Source of the DNA: Malus domestica
Taxonomy: Eukaryota > Streptophyta > Magnoliopsida > Rosales > Rosaceae
Length of the DNA stretch: 64,000 bases
NCBI RefSeq assembly: GCF_042453785.1
Contig: NC_091673.1
Coordinates: 3,665,501-3,729,500, forward strand
Reading direction: 5' to 3'
This document shows, in pieces, positions 1 to 11,639 of this stretch. How positions within the stretch are numbered: position 1 is the stretch's first letter; the number at the start of each line of letters is the position of its first letter. The notes below the pieces were generated by a model. That model had not been told where the DNA came from. It saw only the letters and a program-made list of their open reading frames with translations, and made no database searches. The position numbers and the translations under genes were made by a program.

Positions 1-3000
1 GCTCAAATTCAGACTGTATCTGAGGATTGCCGAATTCTTCATAATCCAGAATGGTGAGAGGCAAACTAGGATCCATTAAAGTGTTGCATATATCAAGGAA
101 TGGAACCTGACAAAAATATCACCCAAACATCAGTACCAAGAATGTAATACAAAGGTAAACATAATGCACTTCTTTTCTACTATAAAAGAAAAAAGATAAC
201 TAGAACTACTGAAGTGCTGATGGACGGGAGTCCAAGTTCATCAAATCAGAATAACAAAAAGAAGAGACTGGTTGTTGGCTTTAAAAACTAACCTTCAAAA
301 TAGAAGCTCGAAAGAGATCTGGGTACATATTGATAGTTGCTCCAACAAGAAGGCCTCCAGCACTATGTCCAATAGCACCAAGCCGATCTTTATGTACGTA
401 TCCCTCTTCAATCAAGTAGTTTCCACATGATACAAAATCATATATTGAATTCAATTTATTAAACCTAGTGCCAGATTTATGCCACGAAGAATCTGCACCA
501 CCACCACCCCTGCCCACACAACCACATCGAGTTATTTAACAGGAAAACAAAAAGGATTCACAAGTTAAACAGCACATTTGGTCCAGCTAAGAAAGTAGAA
601 TCACTTTCAAAAACATATATAATTTTGAAATGACTAAAATTAAATCATCACAACTATTTACGTGATATCATGTAGCTTTGTTGTCCGGTTATAATTCATT
701 TGAAACAAAAGAAAAGAAAAGGAGACCAACCTCACATCAGCAAATGCCACGACCCATCCCCGATCAAGTAAACACAGGTGCTCTGCACACCAGCTTTTAT
801 CTAAAACCTCCCCATATGCTCCATAGCCTTTCAGAAGGCCAGGCGACTGACCCTTATCCCAGGCTGTATGAGAGTACAATATGGTCAACGGAACTCTAAC
901 ACCATCATGGGAGATAACCTCCTTCCTCACACAGCAGTATTCATCAGAATACTCCTTCCATCTCTGTGATTCACTTATCTGGACATCCTCCTGATATTGT
1001 GAGCCAAAATTTTTATTCAAATCGAGCTGATTAGTTGGTGGGAATGTTCTATCATAAAAATCCCTCACTTCCTCTTGTTGCACAATTGAGAATCTCCTGC
1101 TCGACATGTCGTAGTCAACAACTACATCAGGCATCTGCAAGTTAAAAAAAAGGACAAAGAATCAAACGAACAAGAATGTCAAACTAAAGTGTATAAGTTA
1201 TTAAACTCTAAAATCAAGCTTAAAAAGTATACCACTGGAGATGAAAGCACTGCACGGTATACTGAGTTATGGAAATCATGGTTTGAACCTGGAACAACAT
1301 TACATAAGTTTGAGGGCATAGCGAAAAACCATGGATCAAGATCTTCAATCTCCAATTGGTGCTGGAATCAAGTCAATAAAAGTAGCAGATTAACGACAAA
1401 TACTTTGTATGTGGAAGAGATAAAGGTTAACTCTATCAATGTAACATTTTATTTTTAAGTTTTTCATAAGGATTTGACGTAAACTAGGAGTGCCGGCTGT
1501 CGACTATCTGACGCCCTCCCCCTCCTCCTTTATCTGGGCTTGGGACCGGCAATGTAAGATAAACTTACACAGGCGGAATGGCGTTCTAGGATTCATATAG
1601 CTGACCCCACTTAGTTGGAAAAGGCTTTGTTGTTGTTGTTATTGTTGTTGTTGTGTTCATAACCAAAAATGTAACTAAGCAGATAGATAAATACCTTCCA
1701 ATCAACAAGGACAGGCAAATTAATGGAACACAACACAGAAAAACCCTTCTTGCTGAGAGAAAGGACCAGATGTCCGTCAAACATGTCCATATCTTGTATG
1801 CTTAAATCTTCATTTGGAAGGATTATATTCTACAAAAAGAAAAAAGTATGTCAAATGAGAAAAAGGACTCGAAAACATAAATGAGGTTCAGTAGTGAAGA
1901 ACTCGAAGTACAGATAACATCAGGAAATAGAGAACACCAAGTGTCTGTACTAAGATTCATGAGTAAGAAGAAACTTGACCTGCCAATTAGATGTTGGTAG
2001 ATCTTCACCCCGGCAGCTAGCTAGGTAATAACCTTCACCAGACCACACCTTATTTTCACTCAAAGGAGCATTTGTAAGAACATAAAATAATCCATGGTGA
2101 TGTTCAAGAAAATACTGTACACCAGAGACACGCTTCCAAATTCTCTGCAAACCATCTAATGGGTTGGCAGCATCTATCAAATAAACCTGTAAGTTCAGCC
2201 ACAGAAGTTAGCCTCACCCAAGGAAAATACTTTCAAAGGAAATATCTGCAAAACAATGAAACAGTAAAGTTCCTTCCTCAGAAGAAGTCCTTGAGTTTGA
2301 ATTGACAGTTATAAACTTGCCATCCTTTGTGCTTGTTATGTCCACACAGAAGCTGGAATTGCTTTCTGTAAATACAGTGATATTTTCAATATCATCAGAT
2401 CCTAGTTTTGAGCAGCATACTCTGCCAAAACACAAATAGGTAAGATGATATTATCGTCTCGACAGAAAAAGCCATAAGTAACAGAAATAAAGTATGCCTG
2501 TAAGGTCGTTGGTTCTCGTCTGATAGCGTATAGAACAGAGTACTCCCATCTTGAGCCCATGCCAAGCTAACAACACCATCCACTCGTACTTTGGGGATAA
2601 CACATCCACTTCTTAGGTCCTTAATTTGAAGCCTGAACTGTTCATCACCCTTAGTGTCTACTGTGTACGCTAGAAAATGGTGATCTGGTGAAATTCGACA
2701 TGTGCCAACATGCACATAACCTACAATTAAAGTACATAATTCAGTAATCACGAATACGAAAAGAAGATACCAGGATTAACAACAAAGAAAATGAGGCTAT
2801 CAACCAACTAGAGCGTAGAATTCAGCAACTATCGACAATGAAAGCATGCAAGTAAAGACAGAAGCTTTCCATATCGCCTTGCAATTTCATTCCAGTCGAG
2901 CAAAATCTCCTCCAATCCAAATCCTCCTCTTGCGTATCGGAGAAAGTTCTTAACCCAATCACCTTTTTCAGTTCCTAATCGTCTACAAAGAACCGGGTAT

Positions 3001-3684
3001 TCCATCCCCTCTGGAATGTATTGGTAATACAACCTGCTCAATTTTAACAAACGACATTGGTAAGTTATTTTTAATGTGTATTCCTTTCAAAAGTTGTAGG
3101 CTTTTCTTATCATTACACAATGCGGAATCACAAACTTCACTGAAGAACTAAAAACGAAATAGCTATCAAACGAGCCCTAATAACAACGACGAAAAACAGC
3201 AATTTCAAATTCACAAACTGCAGCAAACACAAAGAATGCAAATTTTTTGAAAAATACGAAATGGGTAAGGCGGGAAATGGGCAAACCAGGGTCCCCAACG
3301 CTCAGGAGGAGTGGAAATCTTGGCGGGCATTCGGCTTTTCATTTCGGAGAAGAGAGTGCGCTGCAGATTTTGAGTGTCGGCCATGAAAGCCTCAGCATAT
3401 GAGTTTTCTTTGTTGAGATGATCGGCGAGATCAGGGTCGTCGGTGTTGGACATCCAGCGGTAGGGGTCCTGCCACGTTTTTCCATGAGCTGAGACAGCGA
3501 AAGGGACTTTCTTGGGGACTGGCGGCGGCGGAGAGGGTTGTGGGGGCGGTGTGGTGGGGTGGGCTCTGCAGAGAGTGGAGAAGGAGGAGGATATGTTGGG
3601 GAATATGAGAAAAGAGAGGGTTAAAGAGGAGCCTTTGATTGAGCTTGAGCAGTGGGGTTTAAGGATGGAAGAAAGAAGAGCCAT
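1..3684 (-). CDS. Prolyl-oligopeptidase family serine protease (S9A, protease 2 / oligopeptidase B-like), 3' end missing
   Basis: Predicted serine peptidase that would cleave short peptides. Exons from the start codon: 3684-3287, 3033-2870, 2720-2498, 2421-2268, 2186-1980, 1829-1695, 1134-731, 509-293, 106-1 (continues outside). The N-terminus is Ser- and Pro-rich and looks like an organellar transit peptide, followed by DPYRWM typical of the propeller domain start. The hydrolase part shows GYGAYGE, LLDRGWVVAFADVRGGG and the nucleophile motif GHSAGG (Ser about residue 611). The catalytic Asp and His lie past the window edge. All nine exons stay in one continuous frame without stops. Oddities: intron 3 has a GC donor, and the frame-compatible ends of exons 2 and 4 lack GT (GAAAGC and TTACTG), so splicing there is noncanonical or the gene is damaged. 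Family assignment is firm; functionality is uncertain. Confidence 0.88.
1480..1660 (+). mobile_element. Au-like SINE / LINE 3' end in an intron of the protease gene
   Basis: The segment carries GGGCTTGGGACCGGC followed by a short spacer and AGGCGG, then TGGCGTTCTAGGATTCAT, GACCCCACTTAG and a tail of GTT/TTG repeats. This is the 3' signature I know from Au-type SINEs and the LINEs that share their tail; the LINE reading frame would read WRSRIHIADPT. It lies in the intron between exons 6 and 7 (1694-1135), opposite to the gene. The 5' tRNA-like half is not recognisable, so the copy is partial. Confidence 0.6.
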
Positions 3685-4708
3685 GAAAGCTTAACTGGAA
3701 ATGGAGGAAGCTCAGAGAGGTAACAACTTCTGCCGGGAAGTAATTAGAATCTTATAACCCCCACTGACCCTATTACTATTTTATTGCTTTTTAGCCATAT
3801 GTTCATTATATGAAAAATCTCTATTAAGTTGATAGTATTTTTGTCGAACTAACTCCTTCATTTGAATTGATGCTTTCTTCCATTTACCGGAGATTTTTCA
3901 CTAAAGACCAAAATGATTGACGATGGATAATCTCACAACCACTTGTATGATTAAAAATGAACCAAAATGATTGATGGTGGACAATCTCAAGACCAATGTC
4001 AGGAACCAAAATGAGGAATCTCAATTACTCTTTTGGTTAAAGAGCCCTGTTTATTTTATTTTCATAAAACATTTGATTCGAATACAAACGGATTCAAACT
4101 TGGAATTCATTCACTCCTCTGACAAAAATGACAATTGATCTAACTCACATCTGCAACATTCTACTATTTTATAGTCCCGTTATTACAAAATAAAAAATCT
4201 GAGATAAATGTGACCAAAACCATGCAATAAGTCAATCATAATAATCAATTATCGAACTCTCCGTCCAAGTGAATCTAGCTTGAGACCTAATTATAAGTCG
4301 AGATAAATGCCATACAAGATAATGCTATTAGCATTATAGCATAAAAGAAATAGATAGAGACCATTACAAACATAATCTCCTCTTACAGTCGAAATATATA
4401 TGTAACATAATCAGGTGATATGTACAAGAAAAAGCAATCGGGTCGACCCATTTGCAGACAAATGGGTACCAATATCCGTCACCGTCTACGGCAAATATAA
4501 CAAATGAATGACTTCAAATGGCGTCCCACTTCAAGTTTTACAAAGTAATCAACTCTACAACTAAAAAATGAAAAAATTGTGAGACAGAAATACCGCCCGA
4601 CGTCTTTCGCCTCGGTTTTACTTTGATCTATTTGTTACAGTCTTACAGAAGCTAGTTTTGCTTTCTCCTTCATAATGCCATAGTAGCAATTTCATTCTGT
4701 TGCGGTTG
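3685..4708. other. Spacer between protease and BSD genes, with a decayed repeat
   Basis: No coding signal. Positions 3898-4030 contain decayed motifs such as ACCAAAATGATTGA(C/T)G(A/G)TGGA and GACAATCTCA that match the ends of the 1-kb palindromic element at 47191-48214, so this is probably an old remnant of that family. The left edge should include the protease promoter, reading leftward; the right edge the 3' UTR of the BSD gene. Nothing else is recognised. Confidence 0.5.
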
Positions 4709-7147
4709 TCATTTCTTCGCATGCTTCTCATCTTCAACATCCTGTAAGTTTCCATTAAAATGGCACAAATCATTTGCACGGTACTCTACTTATGGAAAGT
4801 TTATAAATAGTTGGTCAAACTAAGCGGGAGGTTTCGTGATAATGTAAAAAACTGACCCCAAAAGATGTAAGATGCAATACAACATAGAATTCAAAAAACC
4901 GCAAAGAAAGAAGTGTCATAGCTGAACCAATGGGATAAATGAAGCTTACCGAATTGCCAATCTTGTCAAAATCATCATCAAAGCTCCCATCACCATCATC
5001 ACCATCATCTGAAAGTACAAAATTGTCAACAAACGGAAGAGTAAATTGCACAAGGAAAATCCTAGAAAACGAGGAGATTGTCTCAACAAAAAACTACAAA
5101 GGAACTATGGAAGGGTATGACTCTTATGACTAGTAAGGATTTGTTCACAACACAGCTTCCCGGGGTACAGATAGACTTTTATCAAAGTACATTGGTGATG
5201 AATAAAAAATAATTCTCTCACAAGAATAAAACCAACTTACTATATTGAGGTGAAATATGAAAAATGTGCATCAGTTTTTCATTAAGCATTTCAATCTGTC
5301 GGGTTCTGTTTCATGAAATCATTCCTATTAAATGCTTGGGAATTGGGAGTATACAATTTCTAGTTACCATGCCTGCCACCTGCTTGTGTGCCTTCATATT
5401 GTGCAGATGTAAGACACACAGAACTCTAACCCCCTACAACCTCTCTTTTGGCCATTACATACCGGTTCAGCGATTTCAACTTCTTAATTGAATAATGACT
5501 AAATATAAATAGATATGTGAGTTTAGAGTAATAAGTTGAAAGGTATTAGCATCCTTTAACTTAAAGATGGTGGGAAAGCTCATAGCAGGCATGGCTTGCA
5601 AAATCGTACACAGGCTACGAGTGAAAAGGTAAAGGAACTATACCTGGACCCCCATCACTGTCTTCAAGATCACCCAAAAGAAAACTATCCAAGTCCTGCT
5701 CAGTTGACGATGATTTGGAAACTAAAGGCTTTGTGTTCTTTTCAGATCCTTCTGCTTTGTCAGTCACTCCAACAACAGGTGTTGGCTTCACAATATCATC
5801 TTTTAGTTTCTCTGCTTCCTTGACCTTCAATTCCTCCATGTATTGCTTCTCATATCTGATCATAAGTTCATAGTTAGTCACCCATGGAAAAGACTACAAA
5901 CTGAGACTAAAATTTTCCAAAATCCAGAGCCCTCCCCATAACAAATAAGGTATTTTTAAGCTCTAAACACCCAATAAAAAGTATCTAGATCTATCTATTA
6001 AGCTTCCTCTTTTTTAAACATCTTTAAACTTTTCGTGAACAACAGAGTCACAAGTTCGCAACACATGACTATGTCTTACACTAAAACAAGATGACTGCTC
6101 GTCTCTTGTTTAAAATTATAATGAGAAAACACACACAATTGCATCAAATTTTCAATAATACTATTGCTCAATTTAAGAACCGCTTAACCAAAATGAACTG
6201 CTACTTACGGCGCCACATGACTGCTCACAAGGGTAAAGTATATCTTCCAGAATATTCTTTCTTTCATAACACGCGGGCATAATTCATATCTCAGCCTTGA
6301 AATTTCCTACAAGAAAATCAGTATTCTCACGAAGATTTCGACAAGTCCGTAACGGTATCAATACAAACTTAACACATTTCTTCATCAAATTGAGCAATAA
6401 ATCGGCGAATCAAATTTCGAAATACAGCTAAGATGGATTGCATTGAACTTAACACTATGTTTGTGTTGCGCTGTATCAGAATTGAATCAGATAGCGAAAA
6501 TACATGAAATCTTACTTTATTGCCACCTCAAAGATGGTCTCTTTAGCATTTTCCACATTACAAAACTGACCTTAACAGTAGTGAGCACCAAAGTTGCATG
6601 TCGCTCCTGCCACTCCGTCAGATCCTTCCTCACATTCGAGGTCGTGGTCGGCACATCGGAGACCTCCGCCGCCGCATCTGAAACAACTCAGAACAACGCA
6701 CATTCGCTCAATTCAAAGCAATTCAACTGAAATCAACAAACAAACGAACTGAAATCGGCCAATACCCTGGACCGGAAAATGCTTGAAGGTGTCGGAAGTG
6801 AGTCCCTTGACAAAATCTCTGAGATCGTCGGTGACACCGAACTTCCTGAGCTCAGACGGCGAGGGCGGCTCAGGGGCGGAGGACGCGGAGGCGGAGTTGA
6901 CGATCGAGAGCGAGGCGAGCTGGGGAGGAATGATCTCGGAGACGGAGAGGGACTTGATCTGATCGGCCTGCTTGAGCGCGGCCGTCTTGATCTCGTCGGC
7001 CTTCTTCGACGCCTCGGCGGCGAACTCGCGGGATCGCTTGGCGGTTTCGGAGACCAGGTCGGTGATCTTGGCGGAGGCGGTTAGGGTTTGGGACTTCTTG
7101 GCCGCTTCTTCGGCGAAGGTCCTGGCTCGCTTCCACAAGTCTTCCAT
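4709..7147 (-). CDS. BSD domain-containing protein (296 aa)
   Basis: Exons: 7147-6766, 6677-6571, 6306-6209, 5855-5644, 5008-4950, 4741-4709. All junctions are GT-AG and the CDS is 891 nt. The first 125 residues are an Ala/Lys-rich, probably coiled-coil segment (MEDLWKRARTFAEEAAKKSQ, then EFAAEASKKADEIK). Residues about 130-200 form the BSD domain, seen as LTEWQERHATLVL and then KERIFWKIYFTLVSSHVAPYE, with the conserved aromatic pairs. The C-terminal third is acidic and disordered (DLDSFLLGDLEDSDGGP, DDGDDGDGSFDDDFDKIG) and ends DVEDEKHAKK. BSD domains also occur in TFIIH p62 and synapse-associated proteins; the plant single-BSD proteins have no settled role that I can state. The first exon is much richer in G+C than the introns, and the start is the first ATG of that open frame. 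Confidence 0.93.
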
Positions 7148-10100
7148 CGTCGTTTGATATCTCCTTTGCCGTTTGGATGTTGATTGGAGAATTATTATCT
7201 CCTTTATTTGTTTCGTCCCAGCGTTTAGCTAGTAGCAACTGTGTTTCTCAAGATTTGCCACCCCCCCGAGGTGCTCGAGCGCTACGACGTCGCTTTGGTG
7301 GCGCGGCTAATAAACGCCCGTCGTTAACTACCATAAAATCAACCGACCTGTCGTTTTCTTTTGAAAGTGAATGAATTTGAATGACTTTTTTTCCACAGAT
7401 GAACACGTTTTTACTTTTTATACATCTCTTTTTAATTTTTGTCCTTTATATTTTTCAATTCGTTTAATTCAATGGTCAAAAATTGAGAAGAATGTGTGGA
7501 AGGTAGAATATGGTGTGTAGATGGTACCACCAGATAAAAATTGTTTTTTCATTAATATAGTGAATGCGCACATAAAATATCTATTTTCTCACGTACCGCT
7601 CTGATTTTGAGCATGATTTGGCTAGTTCAGGTTTGTTATGCAATTCGGATCTAGTCTTCTTTTGAGCAAGCTCTTTTTTATTGTCGTCGGTTGCTAATTG
7701 CAGATATAGATGGGTCTCTTAACCTTGTGATATTCTTATATATTCTTTTCTTTTCTTTCAAACTTATGCCTCGTTGTCAACAAAAAAAAAATATTCAAAG
7801 ATCAGGGAATGCCTTGACTTCCCTCTTTAGTGTAAATTGATATTCAAAGTTGTTTTGTTGAAGGTTTTCAACCTTATTGTTTCATCGAGATGTACTTTTC
7901 CGATCGATCTCTTTCTTTGAAATACACACGCTTATTTCTTTCATTCACAAACAAAATTGTGTGATTCGACTCATTGGGGTGGTTTAAAGAATGACTTAAG
8001 TTGATATAAAATATGTGCCAACTCTCAACAACCTTCACTTCGATTGGAATAATCTATGACTATGGAAGCAAAATTCAAATTTGAAGACGTGTGTCAACGT
8101 TAAAAAATAGGGGGTTAACAAAGATTAGTATTGTTGGTTTTGGTGGGTTCGGGATTAAAACTGTAATAACTTAACAACAAGGATTAAGCGGTTTGCCTCT
8201 CAAAATTGGGCTACGTCCACTGTAGTGCTCATACATATATATATATATATATATATTCAAAATTGGTTACAAGGAGTCGTCGGTAGTAGTCTAATCTTTT
8301 TTTCTCTCTCTTGTATCTGGCCACTTGTAAGAGGTAATCACCCCCTTTATATATGCCCTCATCGAGCATCAAAAGTCCCAGACTCAAGGACTTCACCCCC
8401 TTCGCATTTAATGAACCAAGTACGTAGACATGACTTGCTAACTACTCTCCTACACTCCCTAGCGACACATGGTAACAAAGTGACATTGGTTCATGTCTAA
8501 ATGCATGCTTTCTTGGGCCAACTCTTTCCGAGTGCCTTACCGTAGTGCTATAAAATTGTCAATTTGCCAACTTACCGAAAAGTACTCTATGAGGAAATGC
8601 TCGACCTCTTTGCTAACAAACTAGGCCATTGAACGGTTGTCCGTGGCGCTCATTACAGCCGCATCCCAGATTACATGTTATAGCCATACAAAGCCCAAGA
8701 CGCTCAATCTCCCATGCAAATTTCCTTATGATATTCACACGCCATTTTTCTCTTTCTACAAGTTTTTGTCGGAGCTGCAATTTGTAGTTCTATTAGGCCT
8801 TGGTCTCTTTTTTTAACTTTGGATATTGGTCATTTTATTCTTCTTTAGGCATTTATTAGGCCTTTCTCAGGCCTGTACATTTTAATAGTCGAAAGGACCT
8901 TAACAACGTGCTTTGCAGTATATTGGGTCAAAGTATTGGAATCATGGATTCTTTTTTGTTTTTTTTTTTGGACAACGGAATCATGGATCTTTGGCACCTT
9001 TCAAAGCTGAAACTAGAAACACATGTATATATAATTCATTCGATTAAGAAGCTAGCTTAATTAACGGGAAGAGATCCAGAAATCTCTTCCACCAAATTCA
9101 GTAATTTTGATTTTTGAAATTTGATCAAACCGTTAAAAATAAGGGTTTTTTTTTTTAAAATTATAATAACTTTAGCCGTTAGATTAAATTTTAATGACCC
9201 AGATTACTGGGTTTAATGGACTTGGTGGAAGACGTCTGGAGATGATCTCTTCCCTTGATTAACTAGTTGACAATTGTACGGAACTATTGCCATAGAGTCT
9301 ACCAAGGATGCTGTTCCACCCACTTCTGCGCTACATAACAAAACTTGCTTACCATAATCAAGCATAAGCACACAAATCAATGTTGGTTTCTAACTAAGAG
9401 AAATGCTAAAGGGATTGTCTCAAAAGTGAAATTTTTTATGAATTCTGTGTCACATCATAGTTTAATGTCAATTCTCATATCAACACTATAAAATCATTGT
9501 GTTAAAAGCATGGTATGATAGAGAGTCTATGAAGAGTTCTACTTTTGAAATAACCTCCTTAGCATTTCTCTCGAACTAATTGTCTTATACAAATATATAT
9601 ATATATATATATATATATTTTATTCACACAATGCAATATTTTAAACTACTTTAAACTATTGAGAGAGCAAGAGAGCTATCCAAGTCGAAACAAACAAAAA
9701 TATTATTCCTATCATCTATTTATACTAGCATTTGTATCATCTTTCTGATAGAAATGAGACTCACATGTGTTTGCGAGTTCTATCTCTATTAGAGAGATGA
9801 TACAAGTGATTGTACAAATATATGATAAATGTATCACTATTCCGAAACAAAAGACCAAAAACATTGTTTTGATCAACTAACTTTAACCCGCAAAGATATG
9901 CAATATAAATAAATACTTAACTATAATATATAGTTTGCAATTCCTGTGAGAGCATGTTACCAAATGTTGGGGTTTGTAGCCCTCATTTGACTACTCCAAA
10001 GACCTACCAACTCCACAAAAACAACATTAATAATTTAATTTGGGGACCTCATCCTAGTTAGCAACAAATCTTGGGTTTTGCTCCTTAATGTCGGCCACAA

Positions 10101-10239
10101 GAGATGCTTAAAAAAACACACACTCCTCATTTTCCTCCCTAATTACAAACCCTAGCATTAACGTATCCAAAGTGTTTTGTTCTAATTTCTATCAGTATCT
10201 GTCCACGGCAACAGGCAACAGGCAACAGGCATGCATGTT
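7148..10239. other. Spacer between BSD and RGF genes, repeat-bearing
   Basis: The first 150 bp are GC-rich with CpG clusters near 7260-7310 and are the likely promoter and leader of the BSD gene. Beyond that I find no gene. There are AT microsatellites at 8234-8256 and 9594-9619. A small inverted-repeat element spans about 9060-9262: one end reads TTAACGGGAAGAGATC and the other GATCTCTTCCCTTGATTAA. A tiny run of GGCAACA units lies at 10211-10230, just past the RGF stop. An open stretch at 8400-8500 is discussed under rejected items. Confidence 0.5.
9060..9262. mobile_element. Short inverted-repeat MITE
   Basis: Ends TTAACGGGAAGAGATC and GATCTCTTCCCTTGATTAA are complementary with one small gap, and inner sequences (AGAAATCTCTTCCACCAAATTCAG versus a GGACTTGGTGGAAGACGTCTGGAG-like arm) continue the hairpin. 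No coding capacity. Superfamily not assigned; the target duplication is unclear because both flanks are TTAA-like. Confidence 0.55.
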
Positions 10240-11384
10240 TCATGGAGAAACTGCAGGGAAGGAGTTGTGTATGGGACTTCGTCGTCTTACACTCTGATAA
10301 TCCATTGTGAAGAACTCTGGCGTGTCCTCCTTCTCCATCCGTTCCTGCCTTGTTTCTGCTGATCTGCTTCTTTCCACTACCTGCACTTTTTCATCTTCTT
10401 CTTTCTGGGTTCTTGGCTTCTTACCACCTGAAAAGTCAATGACAGTAAGTACTTAATATTTTACTCAAAAACATGTCTAGATATGATACATGACAGAGGT
10501 CATTGACTACCTTAGATTCTTACTTGGAAAAATTAAATATTCATACTAGCAAGTTGCAACTAAGAGCCTTCTACATGCTCTTGTCTATTTTTGTCCGTTG
10601 ATCTTTTTACTTCTTTGAGGCGAAAGGTCATAAATAAACATGAGTGTGCATAAAAAAGAAGACTGTGAAAATGATTTCCACGCAACTAAATACTTCAGTA
10701 TTAAGTTGAGGAGAGAATAAATTTGAAAATTTGAAATCAGTTGCTACATGAACACTACTCGGCTCCTTACACCTCCTATTCTATGAATTACAGTATGACC
10801 AATATGCAAAAGTATTATTAACTACAAAACGAAAAGTCTCTGCACACATCATATTATGATTTATCACGGAAGAATGAAACCTTACATGTATAGAACTAAG
10901 TATTTCCTTACTACATGCACGTTTGTCAAATTTGGAACTGTTTGAACAAAAGAAAAAACTAGCTACAATTGATGTTTGCCAAAATTTCAGCTTTAATCTA
11001 TGTGTTACAACAATTTCACTATTAGTGTAAGCAAATTGAACAAGCATTATACCTGCTAAAGCATTTTCCTTATGGTTGCTGTAGGCTGAGTAATCTTTAC
11101 CTTCTTGTTCTGCAACCTGCATGTAAATATTTCACATAATATATATGCGGGTGAGGGAGATGAAGTTAAGAAGTGATATGAATTTCATAAGCACGCGCTA
11201 AGAAGTGTGTGTATATATATATATACACTTTTATTCGAGTTACTAATGTTCCAAGGAAAGATTATTCTTACAGTTACTTTAACAGTGAACCTAAGTTTTC
11301 TTGGCAGTGTAGGGAGAGAAACTTGCAGTTCGTTCTTGGCTGCATCACAATGTTAAAAGGTTACTCAGAGTCCCAGATATAACC

Positions 11385-11438
<54 letters not shown>

Positions 11439-11557
11439 ATACCTGCAGCTTGTTTGTTCGATGGTAGAAGTTGAGTTTGCAGAGAAGCACAGCTGGGTGT
11501 AATTAGCAAAGTGGAGAGAAATAGAATGCAAAGAAAAGTGAAGAATGCCATCTCCAT
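10240..11557 (-). CDS. Root meristem growth factor (RGF/GLV/CLEL) peptide precursor, 144 aa
   Basis: Exons: 11557-11443, 11339-11272, 11116-11053, 10427-10240. All are GT-AG and the CDS is 435 nt. Residues 1-24 form a signal peptide (hydrophobic FFTFLCILFLSTLLITP, likely cut after SCA). A variable charged middle follows. The conserved C-terminal motif is DYQSVRRRSPIHN at residues 125-137, with the Asp-Tyr pair that directs tyrosine sulfation, the Arg run and the closing PIHN typical of RGF/GLV/CLEL peptides. Seven residues (SFPAVSP) follow the core. Known members are processed, sulfated and perceived by RGI/RGFR receptor kinases; they control root meristem size and gravitropism. Position next to the gar2-like and GEK1 genes suggests an RGF8/GLV6 orthologue, but I leave the symbol empty. 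A TATAAATC box sits at 11620-11627 (minus strand). Intron 1 contains a 45-bp CT tract. Confidence 0.9.
11386..11430. repeat. (GA)n microsatellite, 45 bp
   Basis: Uninterrupted GA dinucleotides that make up nearly half of intron 1 of the RGF-type gene. On the coding strand it is a CT tract starting 12 nt after the donor. Likely length-polymorphic. Confidence 0.95.
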
Positions 11558-11639
11558 AATACTATCTAAGATTAACCGTAAATACTGATATATATACTTC
11601 TTTTGTGGGTATGGCCTGTGATTTATATCAATCAACTGT

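Noticed and set aside
6779..7238. Several open frames overlapping the start of the BSD gene
   Set aside because: Shadows of the GC-rich first exon in other frames; only the minus-strand MEDLWKRA frame splices into the BSD domain.
8400..8500. Open frame resembling the N-terminus of a glycosyltransferase (LLHSLATHGNKVTLVHV)
   Set aside because: Only about 20 residues of weak similarity, no continuation in any frame, and an AT tract upstream; not enough to call even a pseudogene.
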